DNA of 64,000 nucleotides from Scheffersomyces stipitis CBS 6054 (Eukaryota; Ascomycota; Pichiomycetes; Serinales; Debaryomycetaceae): assembly GCF_000209165.1 (NCBI RefSeq), contig NC_009068.1, forward strand, positions 3,410,001 through 3,474,000. Reading direction: 5' to 3'. Numbering within the stretch: position 1 is the stretch's first letter; every line of letters begins with the position of its first letter. The notes under the pieces were generated by a model. That model did not search any database. It had not been told where the DNA came from and saw only the letters and a program-made list of their open reading frames with translations. This document shows, one piece after another, positions 27,228 to 36,968 of the stretch. The translations under genes were made by a program, and so were the position numbers.

Positions 27228-28526
27228 TTTTTTGTCTATGCAAATGAAAATCAAAAGATCTGAATATGTTGGAGTCAATGGGAGATATTTATATTCTTCG
27301 GTTCCAGAGGGATACCAAGAAAAGAAGTTCGTTCAAGTCAGTTTCAGCATTATTCCAAAATCAAAGTGGAGACATCAGAGTAATATAATTTGTTATGAAA
27401 TTATATTATTTCAGCTTCTTTTTGCAACTAGGTACAATTAGTATATCTTAGTAGACGTAACCGAGATTGTGGGGAAACACGGAGCAAATGTACGAAATGG
27501 GCATCTAGGTGGAGTTTTTCGGGGGGATCTAACCAAAGAAGAAAAAGTAAGAGATTGCAATGAAAGAAGTTGCAAATGGTTGATTGAGATGTGAGTGGAT
27601 ACGGAGCATTAGTACTAAAACGTACAAGACACTAAAACAAGCGGGATGGCGATGTGCAGGAAGAATACAGTCGTATTGTTCCAATTATAATCCCCCTGTG
27701 TTGCAAGGAACAATTTCATGCGGTGACAATAGCTTGACAGAATTGCTGGAAGTGGCTAGTGTTGCAGATAGGAAAACTAGCTTTAGAAATGGGTAACTTA
27801 ATGCAGTGAGATGCAGATAAAAGACTTGTAGTGTAAAAATACCTGCGTTTTACGACGCACTGCATCAGAACTGGAAGCGATTCCTGTGGGTGCAGCGAGA
27901 AAGGCTGGGGTGCGTATGTAAGAAAAGATCCTGGTGAAAATCCGAGTCGAAGAGTAATACTAAGAGCTGAGATGATGTGGTATGACTAAGAAATTGTAGA
28001 CTGCACGGTAAGATATGAAATAATGGAGTAATAATCCTATTCTATTTTTGTTAATAAAGTTGACAGATCGGATTTGTTGTGTTATCCACAACCTTCAGCG
28101 ACCTGATCTACGGTGCCCTCCGCAGAATGTTACATCAGTATGGCTAATTATATTGCCACTGGCCAATACTTTAAGATCACTAAAACTAGAAGCAAGTCAT
28201 GGACAAAATCTGGCAGATTCACAGCCGAATGTTCCACCCCAGACTACCCCACCTAAACGAGTCATGTCTATTGTTGGTACTATTAGTGTCAAATATGGTA
28301 GCGTGCCTACACCAGCAAAGTAATCGAGCGGTTTTTCTTTTGAACAATCCTCACCTATTCCCAAACTGTAGTAGATCGACGTGCATTACAAGTGTTGTTT
28401 CCGTGGCCGCCAGAGGTAGTAGCATATCGGTGGGTTACGTATTTGGTTAAATTCACCTATTTCCATATTTGACGTATTCGGCTAGCTCCCATATTTGACA
28501 GCTTCAATTTGTGGGGATAATATGGA
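27228..28526. promoter_or_regulatory. Long divergent promoter between the LAC12-type permease and the Zn2Cys6 factor
   Basis: The spacer is 1.3 kb. GTTGCAAAT lies at 27569-27577. On the regulator side, two exact CCATATTTGAC copies lie at 28463-28473 and 28489-28499, 26 bp apart and 28-64 bp upstream of the ATG. A two-codon upstream frame starts at 28522 (ATG GAA TGA), and its stop overlaps the main ATG. Short open frames of 70-91 codons show no recognisable protein. Confidence 0.45.
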
Positions 28527-30830
28527 ATGAGTGTACTCAACGATTCGAGCTCGCGTCACAGTCAGAATTCTAGTGGAAACAATGGAACAAATCGCCAAAG
28601 CAATGAAAGCGAAGATCTTCATCTGCCTGATCTTCAGACGGCTCTTCTTGGGGGCAAATCCGGATCAGCCTCGCTATCGATCGCATCTCTAGTATCCAAC
28701 TATGAGATCAGCGATGGATCCGAAACTTCTAACATCTCGCCAGAAAACATTGCTGACTACGGCCAACACGAGTCACATATCCATGACAATCTCAATGGCA
28801 ATAGCAATGGCAATAGCAATGGCAATAGTAGGGACAGTCTCAATCAAAATCAACCAACCCAGAGAATGCTCTCAAGCAACTCCATTGATTTCATAAGCTA
28901 CAGCAGCAATAACAATAGTAATGGTAATAGCTCCAATATCGGCTTCCCGTCACCAACAGTAAGCAAACGGGCCAACTCGGCCGATAATGTGTTCAATCTG
29001 TCAACTCGAATCAAACGAAAGAAACCGTCATGGTCTTCGGGTTCTACTTTCAAGCTCTTGAAAGCCTGCAATTTCTGTCGCAAGCGTAAAATTAAATGCG
29101 TTATCAAGGCGAACTCCAACATATGCGAATCTTGCAAATACCACAAGAAGGAGGAATGTGTATTCGACCACAAGGCGATCACAAATTCAAACTCCAATGT
29201 CATCAACCATAGCTCCAAAAACAATTCTAGTCAAAGTGCCAGTTTCGTCGTGACAGATACAACTGGTACTTCATCCAATGCTTACAATTCGGCGTTTCCA
29301 CTGCCTCAGATTTCGGGAGCTCCAAGTTCTTCCATAAACATGATGTCTGTTTCAAATGCATCTCAAGTTCATTTGCCTACTAGAGATAGCTCTATAGTGC
29401 TTAGTAATTCGACAGCATCGTCTCCACCGTCTCCGCCAGTTATCAAGAATTCTCCAAATTCCACTGGAATGGCTGCAAATTATAAAGCTACGGCACCTTC
29501 ACCAACAGCCAGCATGAGGTCGACATCTCTAATCTCTATCGATGGTTCAATTCCCAGCGTAACTCACGAATCTCCAAGTCATAAATCCCCTGCTAGTGTT
29601 CATTTTCCTGGCGATGAAGTTTCTCCTTCGTCTATGCCTTTAACCAACAACACTAAAAGCGCTCGTCAGTCTCTCTTCGAATTGTACCAGAGCAACATTG
29701 AGCCATATACGCCGTTTGTGCCCTACGAAGTATTTCACACCAATAACTATAGAGACTTGGACCAATTTTCCAAGTGTTGTATCAATATAGCTACAGTGTC
29801 TTCACCCAATAACAAGATCCCAGAGAGTGCCATTGAGCTCTTCCTAGAGTTCCTCAACAACTTTTTGTCCACGGGGACAATTGTATGGAACGAGACCACT
29901 TTGGCGTGTTTCTTGTTGATGCCCCTCAGAATCTCGATAGACACGGCCATTATCGAAAAGAGCTTGCTTTTCTTCAATGAGTTGTACGAAGCTGACCCTG
30001 ATAATATATCGATAAACTTGGTTATCGGAGCTATGACTATAGATGCATACTATAGTATGTTCCATGACTCCAAACTAACTACCAATCCTCGTATCTTGAA
30101 ACGCTCTGAAATATATCTCAATAGTCTTAGTGAAGAATCGTTCAACTACCACTTCTTATATGTGGGATTCTACATTTATAAGATGATTTGGTTGAGCCAA
30201 ACAAAAGAGCTTTCTTTCAGCGAACGAAAGTACAAGCTCTTCCAACTAGAGTTCGATATGTTGTTATGGCCAGCCAAGTTGACTACTGATCTCTCGGTTG
30301 TAAAGGACAAGTTGTTGGCTACTCCAGAAGCATTCATATTACATGTGCTTCACAACACACTATTATGTGCCTACTATACCAGAGCATTACAAGACAAAGA
30401 GGTGGTTGGCAAAATGATTTCTATTTCACCGGTTCCTGGGCTATACCACTTCATCTCGGGTATGGCCAAGAGTAATTTCAGAGTTACAAACGCTATTGTG
30501 GGGCGATGGAGTATTATTGCCAACTGCCGGGTGCAAACGGCAAAGTTACTATTGGATTTGAATAACATAATGGACTTCGATCCGTTCAAGCAGTCGTTAA
30601 GGTTGTTTTCCAAAAAGAGCAACGTCAAGGACGTGGTCTGGCAGGATAGAATATACGATAGAGTACAGCATCTACTACATGAAAGTCCTGTTGAGGAAGA
30701 TGACGACGATGTGGATGGTGCTGTTGTGTTTTGGGTGTTCAGGGACATCCGCAGTATGTCGTTACAAACATACATTAAAGAAGAAAAGGAGAGAAGGACC
30801 AGCATGGGTGTTCCTCCACTTTCGCCATGA
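28527..30830 (+). CDS. Zn2Cys6 binuclear-cluster transcription factor
   Basis: The 767-residue protein has one fungal zinc cluster with cysteines 181, 184, 191, 200, 203 and 211 (CNFCRKRKIKC, then CESCKYHKKEEC), preceded by basic IKRKKPSW. The N-terminus is Ser/Asn-rich and includes a coding minisatellite of NGNS units (about residues 90-103). A Ser/Pro/Thr-rich stretch covers about 220-375. The C-terminal half (380-750) looks helical and globular, as in regulatory domains of this class, and ends in an acidic patch EEDDDDVDG. I cannot assign a named orthologue. It is divergent from the LAC12-type permease, so it could regulate the neighbouring permease and hydrolase genes; this is inference. 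A central rather than N-terminal cluster argues against a MAL activator of the usual architecture. Confidence 0.9.
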   Translation: MSVLNDSSSRHSQNSSGNNGTNRQSNESEDLHLPDLQTALLGGKSGSASLSIASLVSNYEISDGSETSNISPENIADYGQHESHIHDNLNGNSNGNSNGNSRDSLNQNQPTQRMLSSNSIDFISYSSNNNSNGNSSNIGFPSPTVSKRANSADNVFNLSTRIKRKKPSWSSGSTFKLLKACNFCRKRKIKCVIKANSNICESCKYHKKEECVFDHKAITNSNSNVINHSSKNNSSQSASFVVTDTTGTSSNAYNSAFPLPQISGAPSSSINMMSVSNASQVHLPTRDSSIVLSNSTASSPPSPPVIKNSPNSTGMAANYKATAPSPTASMRSTSLISIDGSIPSVTHESPSHKSPASVHFPGDEVSPSSMPLTNNTKSARQSLFELYQSNIEPYTPFVPYEVFHTNNYRDLDQFSKCCINIATVSSPNNKIPESAIELFLEFLNNFLSTGTIVWNETTLACFLLMPLRISIDTAIIEKSLLFFNELYEADPDNISINLVIGAMTIDAYYSMFHDSKLTTNPRILKRSEIYLNSLSEESFNYHFLYVGFYIYKMIWLSQTKELSFSERKYKLFQLEFDMLLWPAKLTTDLSVVKDKLLATPEAFILHVLHNTLLCAYYTRALQDKEVVGKMISISPVPGLYHFISGMAKSNFRVTNAIVGRWSIIANCRVQTAKLLLDLNNIMDFDPFKQSLRLFSKKSNVKDVVWQDRIYDRVQHLLHESPVEEDDDDVDGAVVFWVFRDIRSMSLQTYIKEEKERRTSMGVPPLSP

Positions 30831-30841
30831 ATGCCATGAAT

Positions 30842-31264
30842 TTACGAACTGATTTCTTTTATTTGTTTCAATTCCCACAATTGTTGAATTACTTTTATTG
30901 ATTCTTTCAGCTGGACAATAACAAAATAATGCAGAACAATATCAATAGGTTTATTAAAAGTGTCCAAAATATGGAGTGGACTTTTGCATAAAATGCAATA
31001 CCAATATTTAATGATAATTAATAACAAGCTATAAAAAAGGTTTTTAATAAGGATTTTGATATGCATTGTAGTAGTCACAAATAATAAGGTACTAAATATA
31101 AGCTTCACGCAAGTGTTGCAAGTCGCTTTATTTTTGCAGCACTGCTCGAAAAAGTAATAATGCTCCGACGGGATTCCCCAACATCTGCAATCAAAGCTTG
31201 TAGAATACAAAAATACCGTAAATATGCACCCATCAGCCTTATCACATAATTTGTTTGCAGCCAT
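30842..31264 (-). CDS. Possible orphan 140-codon ORF, Cys-rich N-terminus
   Basis: An ATG-started frame fills most of the 514-bp gap between the convergent transcription factor and the IAH1-type gene. The translation has seven cysteines in the first 55 residues (for example FDCRCWG and CCKNKATCNTC) and a hydrophobic AT-rich remainder. I recognise no domain. Base composition is that of intergenic DNA, so a chance frame is the more likely reading. Confidence 0.2.
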   Translation of the reverse strand: MAANKLCDKADGCIFTVFLYSTSFDCRCWGIPSEHYYFFEQCCKNKATCNTCVKLIFSTLLFVTTTMHIKILIKNLFYSLLLIIIKYWYCILCKSPLHILDTFNKPIDIVLHYFVIVQLKESIKVIQQLWELKQIKEISS

Positions 31265-31344
31265 TGTTAGTTTACGACTTCTGATTTTTGTGATTATGAA
31301 ATGAAACGTGTATTTAGTCTACGCAGTAATCTAGGATTCTAATT

Positions 31345-32103
31345 TTATTCTGTGCTGAAGATCGACCGCCTGAGATCGTTATTGTCAATCTGATCGAAAT
31401 AAGCTAATTTCTCCTTCAAGTTCTCCGGTTTGAGTTCAGGGTAATGTTGGGCAATTGCTCCGACAACTTCATTGTACAAGATTTCGTAAGCTTTTCCTGT
31501 GAAGTGAACTCCGTCCGTTAGAAGCTCCTGCAAGGGAACATACTCTTCTTGTAACTGATCCTCTGTCCACTTGCCATATTCTTGGAACCTCTTCCACATA
31601 TCGATAAATGGAACATTGAACTTTTTGGCTACATCCTTGGCAGCGTCAGCATAAGCTCTGTTCTTTTTGTTAGAAGTTACGTCACTATGAATTGGTACAC
31701 CCCATTCTTTCAATTGTATTTCCCACATCTTTGGGTCATGCAAACCTGGTCCAATTACTACAGTCTTAGCCTCAGCATCCTGAGCCATTTGAACTAATTT
31801 CTCCATATTTTGGCGGTAATCGTTTAGGGGAACTCCTTGGAAGCTGCTCTTAGAGTCGTTTGTTCCAAAGAAAATGATAAGCAACTTGATTTTACTTTGA
31901 CCCCTTTGGGTAGACAAAATCTCTGGTAAGATTTCCACGGCATGTTTGGAATTATACCCTCCGTAGCCCCTATTTTCTATGTCAAGTCTTCTTTGGTAGT
32001 CATCCAGGAGATTGGCCGCAAAAGAAAAGTCGAGACCTTTCCCAAAACTCATTTGGGTGATGGAATCCCCGAAAAGTACAATCTTGTCGTAGTATAAACC
32101 CAT
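31345..32103 (-). CDS. SGNH-family esterase, IAH1-type, copy 2
   Basis: The 252-residue protein opens MGLYYDKIVLFGDSITQM with the nucleophile in block I (Ser14). It has NRGYGGYNS, GTND and LTDGVHFTGKAYEI (block-V Asp-His), a complete SGNH hydrolase set. Length is close to S. cerevisiae Iah1 (238). It is a paralogue of the gene at 20157-20951 but clearly diverged. It sits divergent from the beta-mannosidase, so it may remove acyl groups from a substrate handled by the same region; that is speculation. Isoamyl-acetate hydrolase activity is the family annotation. Confidence 0.88.
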   Translation of the reverse strand: MGLYYDKIVLFGDSITQMSFGKGLDFSFAANLLDDYQRRLDIENRGYGGYNSKHAVEILPEILSTQRGQSKIKLLIIFFGTNDSKSSFQGVPLNDYRQNMEKLVQMAQDAEAKTVVIGPGLHDPKMWEIQLKEWGVPIHSDVTSNKKNRAYADAAKDVAKKFNVPFIDMWKRFQEYGKWTEDQLQEEYVPLQELLTDGVHFTGKAYEILYNEVVGAIAQHYPELKPENLKEKLAYFDQIDNNDLRRSIFSTE

Positions 32104-32690
32104 GTTCAGAGCTCTTGTTGAAAATTATTATCAATAACTACAATGAGACAAGAAAAACAAGAAAGATTTACTCAGAATCAATTGACTTACTACTACTTGA
32201 GCGAGTTTTGCGAAACCTCTCTCTCATATCTATGTGAGATCTACAATAGCCGGAGTTAGTAATATACGAGGGTGAGCATTAGGTCGGAACAAATTTCGGA
32301 TTTGGTCTAACCCCAGATTTAGCGAGAATCGCGTCTGGCAGGTGAACGCGGACTCTTATGCTGTAATAGGCAAGTATTCCTTCTTCACTTCTCTCCACAC
32401 GGAAAATCTAATACTCTACCAGCTAGTACGAATATGGTAACAGTTCCTTGGAAAGGTGGTAGAGAGTCAGAATTGTCATAGCAGAAACTCTCCGAGGTCA
32501 ATTGCTCTAACACGAAAGCAATGTCATAGATCTGATTTGTGAAATATCTTTATATATATCAGTTTCATTTTTCACTTCTTCGATTTTTCACTTTTATACT
32601 ATCATCATTAATCATTGGTATACAAGTCAATTCCTATCCGATTTCTAATTACTCTTATCATCCAAGTGCTGAATACAATTGACTATAAAC
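32104..32690. promoter_or_regulatory. Divergent esterase / beta-mannosidase promoter
   Basis: The 587-bp spacer holds CCCCAG at 32311-32316, read on minus as CTGGGG after AAAT, which fits the Mig1 pattern. Two exact ATTTTTCAC copies (reverse of GTGAAAAAT) lie at 32567-32575 and 32583-32591, 100-124 bp before the mannosidase ATG, next to a TATATATA tract at about 32551-32558. Confidence 0.45.
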
Positions 32691-35234
32691 ATGACTTTCC
32701 AGCAACCTTCCATTGTGGAGTCTACCTTCAAAGACTGGAAGTATAGAGAGTACAAGACTCTGGAATGGAAACTTTCCAGAACAGATGCCGAGACAACCGA
32801 GATTCATGCCGACTTATTGGCCAACAAGGAAATTCCTGATCCGTTCATGGATACAAATGAACGTGATGTTCAATGGATTGGTGAAAAGGACTGGGAATAT
32901 GGGAACGAATTCTTTGTATCTGCCAATGCAAAGCCATTGTCTGTTCACGAGTTGGTTTTCGAAGGTTTAGACACTTTTGCTACAGTTTATTTAAACAATG
33001 AAGAGATCTTGACTACGGACAATATGTTCCGTGAATATCGTGTTGACGTGACGAAGTATTTGAATTTCGATGGTGCCAACAATTTGAGAATTCTCTTTAA
33101 AAGTGCTCTCCATACAGCGAGGGCATTGGAGAGAAAGCATGGAAAACTTTTCTGTTTCAATGGGGAATCCAGTAGAGTTCAGGTAAGAAAGGCTCAGTAC
33201 CATTTTGGCTGGGATTGGGGTCCAGTTTTGATCACCTGTGGTCCCTATAAACCAGTAAAGTTGGTTTCCTATGACTCGTACATTAAAGACGTCTACTTCA
33301 AGGTTGATGTCAACAAGGAGCTTAAGGCCAGCATTGATATTCAATCCGATATTTTCACCGGGTCTTCCTCGTCAACTTTGGAGATTGAAGTGAAATCACC
33401 ATCTGGCCTGGTAATCCAGACTTTCTCCAGTAAGGTTGATAAGTCTGATATTTTCTCTCACAAGTTTGCTGTGGAAGAGCCTGATTTATGGTATCCTTTG
33501 GGTCATGGGAAGCAATCATTGTACGAATTCAAGATCAGTTTGGAAAACCAGGTGATTGTTAAGAAGGTTGGTTTAAGAAAAGTGGAATTGGTTCAGGAAT
33601 CCTTTGCTGAACAGGAAGGTTCGAGTTTCTACTTTAAAGTGAACAATATTCCTATCTACTGCGCTGGTTCAAATTGGATCCCAGCCCATTCCATGCAGAC
33701 GTTGCTTGTCGATTCTGACTACAAGCAGTTGTTGCAGTTAATGATCGATGGTCACCAGAACATGGTGAGAATTTGGGGTGGAGGCTATTACGAACAAGAT
33801 ATTTTCTACGACGAATGTGATCGCATGGGTATCTTGGTTTGGCAAGATTTTATGTTTGCTTGTGGTCAATATCCTGGTTACCCAGAGTACTTAGAATCTG
33901 TATCTGAAGAAGCTAAGCATCAATTAAAGAGGTTGAGAAACCACTGTTCTCTTGCCATTTATGCTGGTAATAATGAAGATTATCAAGTTGCTGAGCAGTT
34001 CAACTTGGAATGGGATCCTACTGACAACTCTGGTGACTACTCCAAGAGCAATTTCCCAGCTAGAACTCTTTACGAGACTATTTTTCCCAAATTAGTTAGT
34101 GAATTCTGTCCTGAGATCCCATATCATCCTGGTTCTCCATGGGGTGGAAACGGTACTGCTGATCCTACGGTAGGTGATCTTCACCAATGGAATGTTTGGC
34201 ATGGAAGTCAAGAAAAGTACCAGGAATGGCACAAATTGGGTGGCAGGTTCATTTCAGAGTTTGGTATGGAAGCCTTGCCGAACAGAAAAACATTCGAAGC
34301 TTGTATCACGGACCCAGACGAATTGTACCCACAGTCAGAGCTGGTTGATCACCACAACAAAGCCGATGGGTTTGAACGTCGTTTAGCCCTCTATGTGATT
34401 GAAAACATCAAAGTCCAGGGTTTGGACTTCGATTCGTGGATCTATGCTACTCAATTAATGCAAGCCGAATGTCTTGGTTACGCTTATAGATACTGGAGAA
34501 GAGAATGGAGAGGTGATGGAAAGAGATATACGGGTGGTGCTATTGTCTGGCAAATCAATGACTGTTGGCCCGTGACTTCGTGGGCTATTGTTGATTTCTA
34601 CAAGAGACCAAAACTTGCCTACTACTCCGTCAAAAGAGAAAGCAGACCAATTGGTCTTGGTATGTTCAGAAATGAGAAGAAACATACCCACGAACAAGCC
34701 AAACCTCATTCAACCGCTGGTCCTCCACACGATTACAGTCAAGTGGACTACAACGTTGATATCTGGGGTGTTAATTCCAACACTGTAGATCAACCAGCAG
34801 TGTTGAAAGTTGATATCTACAACGTTACCAGTGGTAAGAAGCTTGAGTCCTTGCCTGATCAAGATGTAGTCTTGAAGTCTAACCTGTCTACCGAGTTTGT
34901 TTCTGCTCATCCGATCGCCAATGACCAGCCCATTGTAGTGTATTCCAGATTCGTTAGTAAGGAAGATGGTTCTATTATTGCCAGCGCTGGAGACTGGCCA
35001 CAACCATTGAAGTATCTCAAGTTCCCAGGAAGAGAGGTCAAATTTGAAGTTTCTAACGGTTCCATCAAGTTGTCGTCTAACAAGCCTGTCAAAGGAGTTG
35101 AGATCCTTGTTGAGAGAGACGTCTTCTTGCAAGATAATGGGTTTGACTTGTTTCCCGGAGACGAGAAGGTGGTGATTGCCGAAGATTTAAAGACTACCGA
35201 CAAGGTGACTGTCAGATATTACCAACAACAGTAG
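32691..35234 (+). CDS. GH2 beta-mannosidase, intracellular
   Basis: The enzyme removes terminal beta-D-mannose from manno-oligosaccharides. The ATG at 32691 gives 847 residues; an upstream TTG in frame is not needed. GH2 domains are in order: a jelly-roll sugar-binding domain (about 1-190, with FGWDWGP), an immunoglobulin-like domain (about 200-310), then the TIM barrel. The acid/base is Glu429 in AGNNED and the nucleophile is Glu523 in FISEFGMEALP. QINDCWPVTSWAIVD and a C-terminal beta domain follow. There is no signal peptide, so substrates must be imported, which fits the permeases in the same region. Family proteins are usually 800-900 residues. Confidence 0.92.
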   Translation: MTFQQPSIVESTFKDWKYREYKTLEWKLSRTDAETTEIHADLLANKEIPDPFMDTNERDVQWIGEKDWEYGNEFFVSANAKPLSVHELVFEGLDTFATVYLNNEEILTTDNMFREYRVDVTKYLNFDGANNLRILFKSALHTARALERKHGKLFCFNGESSRVQVRKAQYHFGWDWGPVLITCGPYKPVKLVSYDSYIKDVYFKVDVNKELKASIDIQSDIFTGSSSSTLEIEVKSPSGLVIQTFSSKVDKSDIFSHKFAVEEPDLWYPLGHGKQSLYEFKISLENQVIVKKVGLRKVELVQESFAEQEGSSFYFKVNNIPIYCAGSNWIPAHSMQTLLVDSDYKQLLQLMIDGHQNMVRIWGGGYYEQDIFYDECDRMGILVWQDFMFACGQYPGYPEYLESVSEEAKHQLKRLRNHCSLAIYAGNNEDYQVAEQFNLEWDPTDNSGDYSKSNFPARTLYETIFPKLVSEFCPEIPYHPGSPWGGNGTADPTVGDLHQWNVWHGSQEKYQEWHKLGGRFISEFGMEALPNRKTFEACITDPDELYPQSELVDHHNKADGFERRLALYVIENIKVQGLDFDSWIYATQLMQAECLGYAYRYWRREWRGDGKRYTGGAIVWQINDCWPVTSWAIVDFYKRPKLAYYSVKRESRPIGLGMFRNEKKHTHEQAKPHSTAGPPHDYSQVDYNVDIWGVNSNTVDQPAVLKVDIYNVTSGKKLESLPDQDVVLKSNLSTEFVSAHPIANDQPIVVYSRFVSKEDGSIIASAGDWPQPLKYLKFPGREVKFEVSNGSIKLSSNKPVKGVEILVERDVFLQDNGFDLFPGDEKVVIAEDLKTTDKVTVRYYQQQ

Positions 35235-35624
35235 ATTTCGTGCTATACAATTGCTTAATCTTGATCAATGAGAGGCTGCGAAAAATTAGAATTTCGAGGT
35301 GAGTTGGTAAGATAAGAAATACAAAGAGAAAGTTTGAAGCGTAAGTAGATATATTTTCCTACCAATATATATCTATATATATATATATATAAGCATCTAT
35401 GCAACTGTAAATATCTGCCTATAAACGCTGGAAGTAGAGTTTGTATTTGTGTATGGACCATTTAACTACTCAGTCTAACTGAAGATCTTCCTTACAATCT
35501 TGAATATACAATGCGACTATGACTCAAAATCATCCAAAATTTTTCAGTCTGTACAATAATTTTCACACCTGTTCTTTCATTGAATACCTACAATATACCT
35601 ACAATTGGCTGCACAACTATAGCC
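35235..35624 (+). promoter_or_regulatory. PRO1 promoter with perfect Gcn4 site; AT microsatellite
   Basis: ATGACTCA (core TGACTCA at 35520-35526) is a perfect Gcn4/AP-1 site, 99 bp upstream of the PRO1 ATG. This fits general amino acid control of proline synthesis. A TA dinucleotide tract lies at about 35364-35391. Confidence 0.6.
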
Positions 35625-36968
35625 ATGTCGCCCAAAGTGTACACCATAGTCGTGAAACTCGGTACATCGTCGCTTGTAGACGAAGTTACACGAGAGCCTC
35701 GGATAGCCAATATGTCGCTCATAGTAGAAACCATCTCCAAGCTTCGTCGTCAGGGTCACAAGATAGTGATAGTATCTTCTGGAGCAATAGCCTTTGGAAT
35801 GAAGCGTATGAGCATGGAAAAGAAGCCCAGCAAACTTGCTGCTGTTCAAGCGTTAGCCTCGATTGGTCAGGGACGGCTAATAGGTCTTTTTGACGATTTG
35901 TTCAGACAGTTGGACCAGAGAATCGCGCAGATCTTAATCACTAGAAATGACATTATGGATTTTACCCAGTATAGAAATGCCCGCAACACGTTGAATGAGT
36001 TGCTCGACATGGGAGTTATTCCTATTGTTAACGAAAATGATACGTTGTCAGTGGCGGAAATCAAGTTCGGTGATAACGATACGCTTTCAGCCATCACCGC
36101 TGGAATGATCCATGCCGATTACCTATTCTTGATGACGGACGTGCAGTGCTTGTACACGGACAATCCCCGTAGTAATCCTGATGCTAAGCCCATCTTGTTA
36201 GTGGATAAGATCGACGACTTGGCTGTGAAAACAGACACCGACAGTGGGGCAGGATCTCAAGTTGGGACAGGTGGCATGACTACGAAGCTCATCGCAGCAG
36301 AACTAGCAACAAACGCCGGAGTTACCACCATCATCACCTTGTCGAGTCAGCCTTACTACATTCTAGATATTGTGAAAAACATTCAGAGCACAGCTACGGA
36401 GCATTTGACGATAGAGGAACAGATACAGCAGATGGAAAAAGACATAGATAGCAACAAGATTCCTTTACATACCCGTTTCCAAGGTCTTCCCAGAAACACT
36501 CAGATCAAGTCAGACCGCAAGTTCTGGATCTTGCACGGGTTGAAGACCAAGGGTGACATCATCATTGATGAGGGCTGTTTCAAGGCTCTCACGCGTAAGG
36601 ACCGAGCTGGGCTCCTCCCAGCAGGAATCATCGATGTGATAGGCACTTTCCATGAAAGTGAATGTGTCTCCATCAAGGTTGTTCCTACGAGGACTTCACC
36701 TGTGGATGAAGCTATCGAAGTTGGACATTGTAGAGTTAACTACGCTTCGTCTGAGATCTTGAAGATAAAGGGCTTACGAAGCAGTCAGATCGAATCCACC
36801 TTGGGCTATGCTGATTCCGAGTACGTGGCTCACAGAGACAACATCGCCTTTCCACCGGTGTTGCCTCCATCTTCAGAGAACCTTGCCAGTTTGGCGTTGT
36901 CTGAAAATGAAAATCATAATCACTACCATAATCATCATAACCACAATCACAATCATGAAAGGGATTAA
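35625..36968 (+). CDS. PRO1: Gamma-glutamyl kinase (glutamate 5-kinase)
   Basis: Pro1 phosphorylates glutamate, the first and feedback-inhibited step of proline synthesis. The ATG at 35625 gives 447 residues; the frame upstream has only a TTG. The amino-acid-kinase domain (about 1-265) shows [36 protein letters not shown] and [13 protein letters not shown] domain follows (about 300-395, with [13 protein letters not shown] and LLPAGIIDV). The C-terminus ends in an unusual His/Asn run ([14 protein letters not shown]) just before the stop, absent from the 428-residue S. cerevisiae enzyme as I know it. A Gcn4 site lies upstream. Confidence 0.95.
   Translation: MSPKVYTIVVKLGTSSLVDEVTREPRIANMSLIVETISKLRRQGHKIVIVSSGAIAFGMKRMSMEKKPSKLAAVQALASIGQGRLIGLFDDLFRQLDQRIAQILITRNDIMDFTQYRNARNTLNELLDMGVIPIVNENDTLSVAEIKFGDNDTLSAITAGMIHADYLFLMTDVQCLYTDNPRSNPDAKPILLVDKIDDLAVKTDTDSGAGSQVGTGGMTTKLIAAELATNAGVTTIITLSSQPYYILDIVKNIQSTATEHLTIEEQIQQMEKDIDSNKIPLHTRFQGLPRNTQIKSDRKFWILHGLKTKGDIIIDEGCFKALTRKDRAGLLPAGIIDVIGTFHESECVSIKVVPTRTSPVDEAIEVGHCRVNYASSEILKIKGLRSSQIESTLGYADSEYVAHRDNIAFPPVLPPSSENLASLALSENENHNHYHNHHNHNHNHERD

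Noticed and set aside
35364..35391. TA dinucleotide tract as a possible functional element
   Set aside because: Simple AT microsatellites are common in yeast 3' regions, and nothing links this one to a function.
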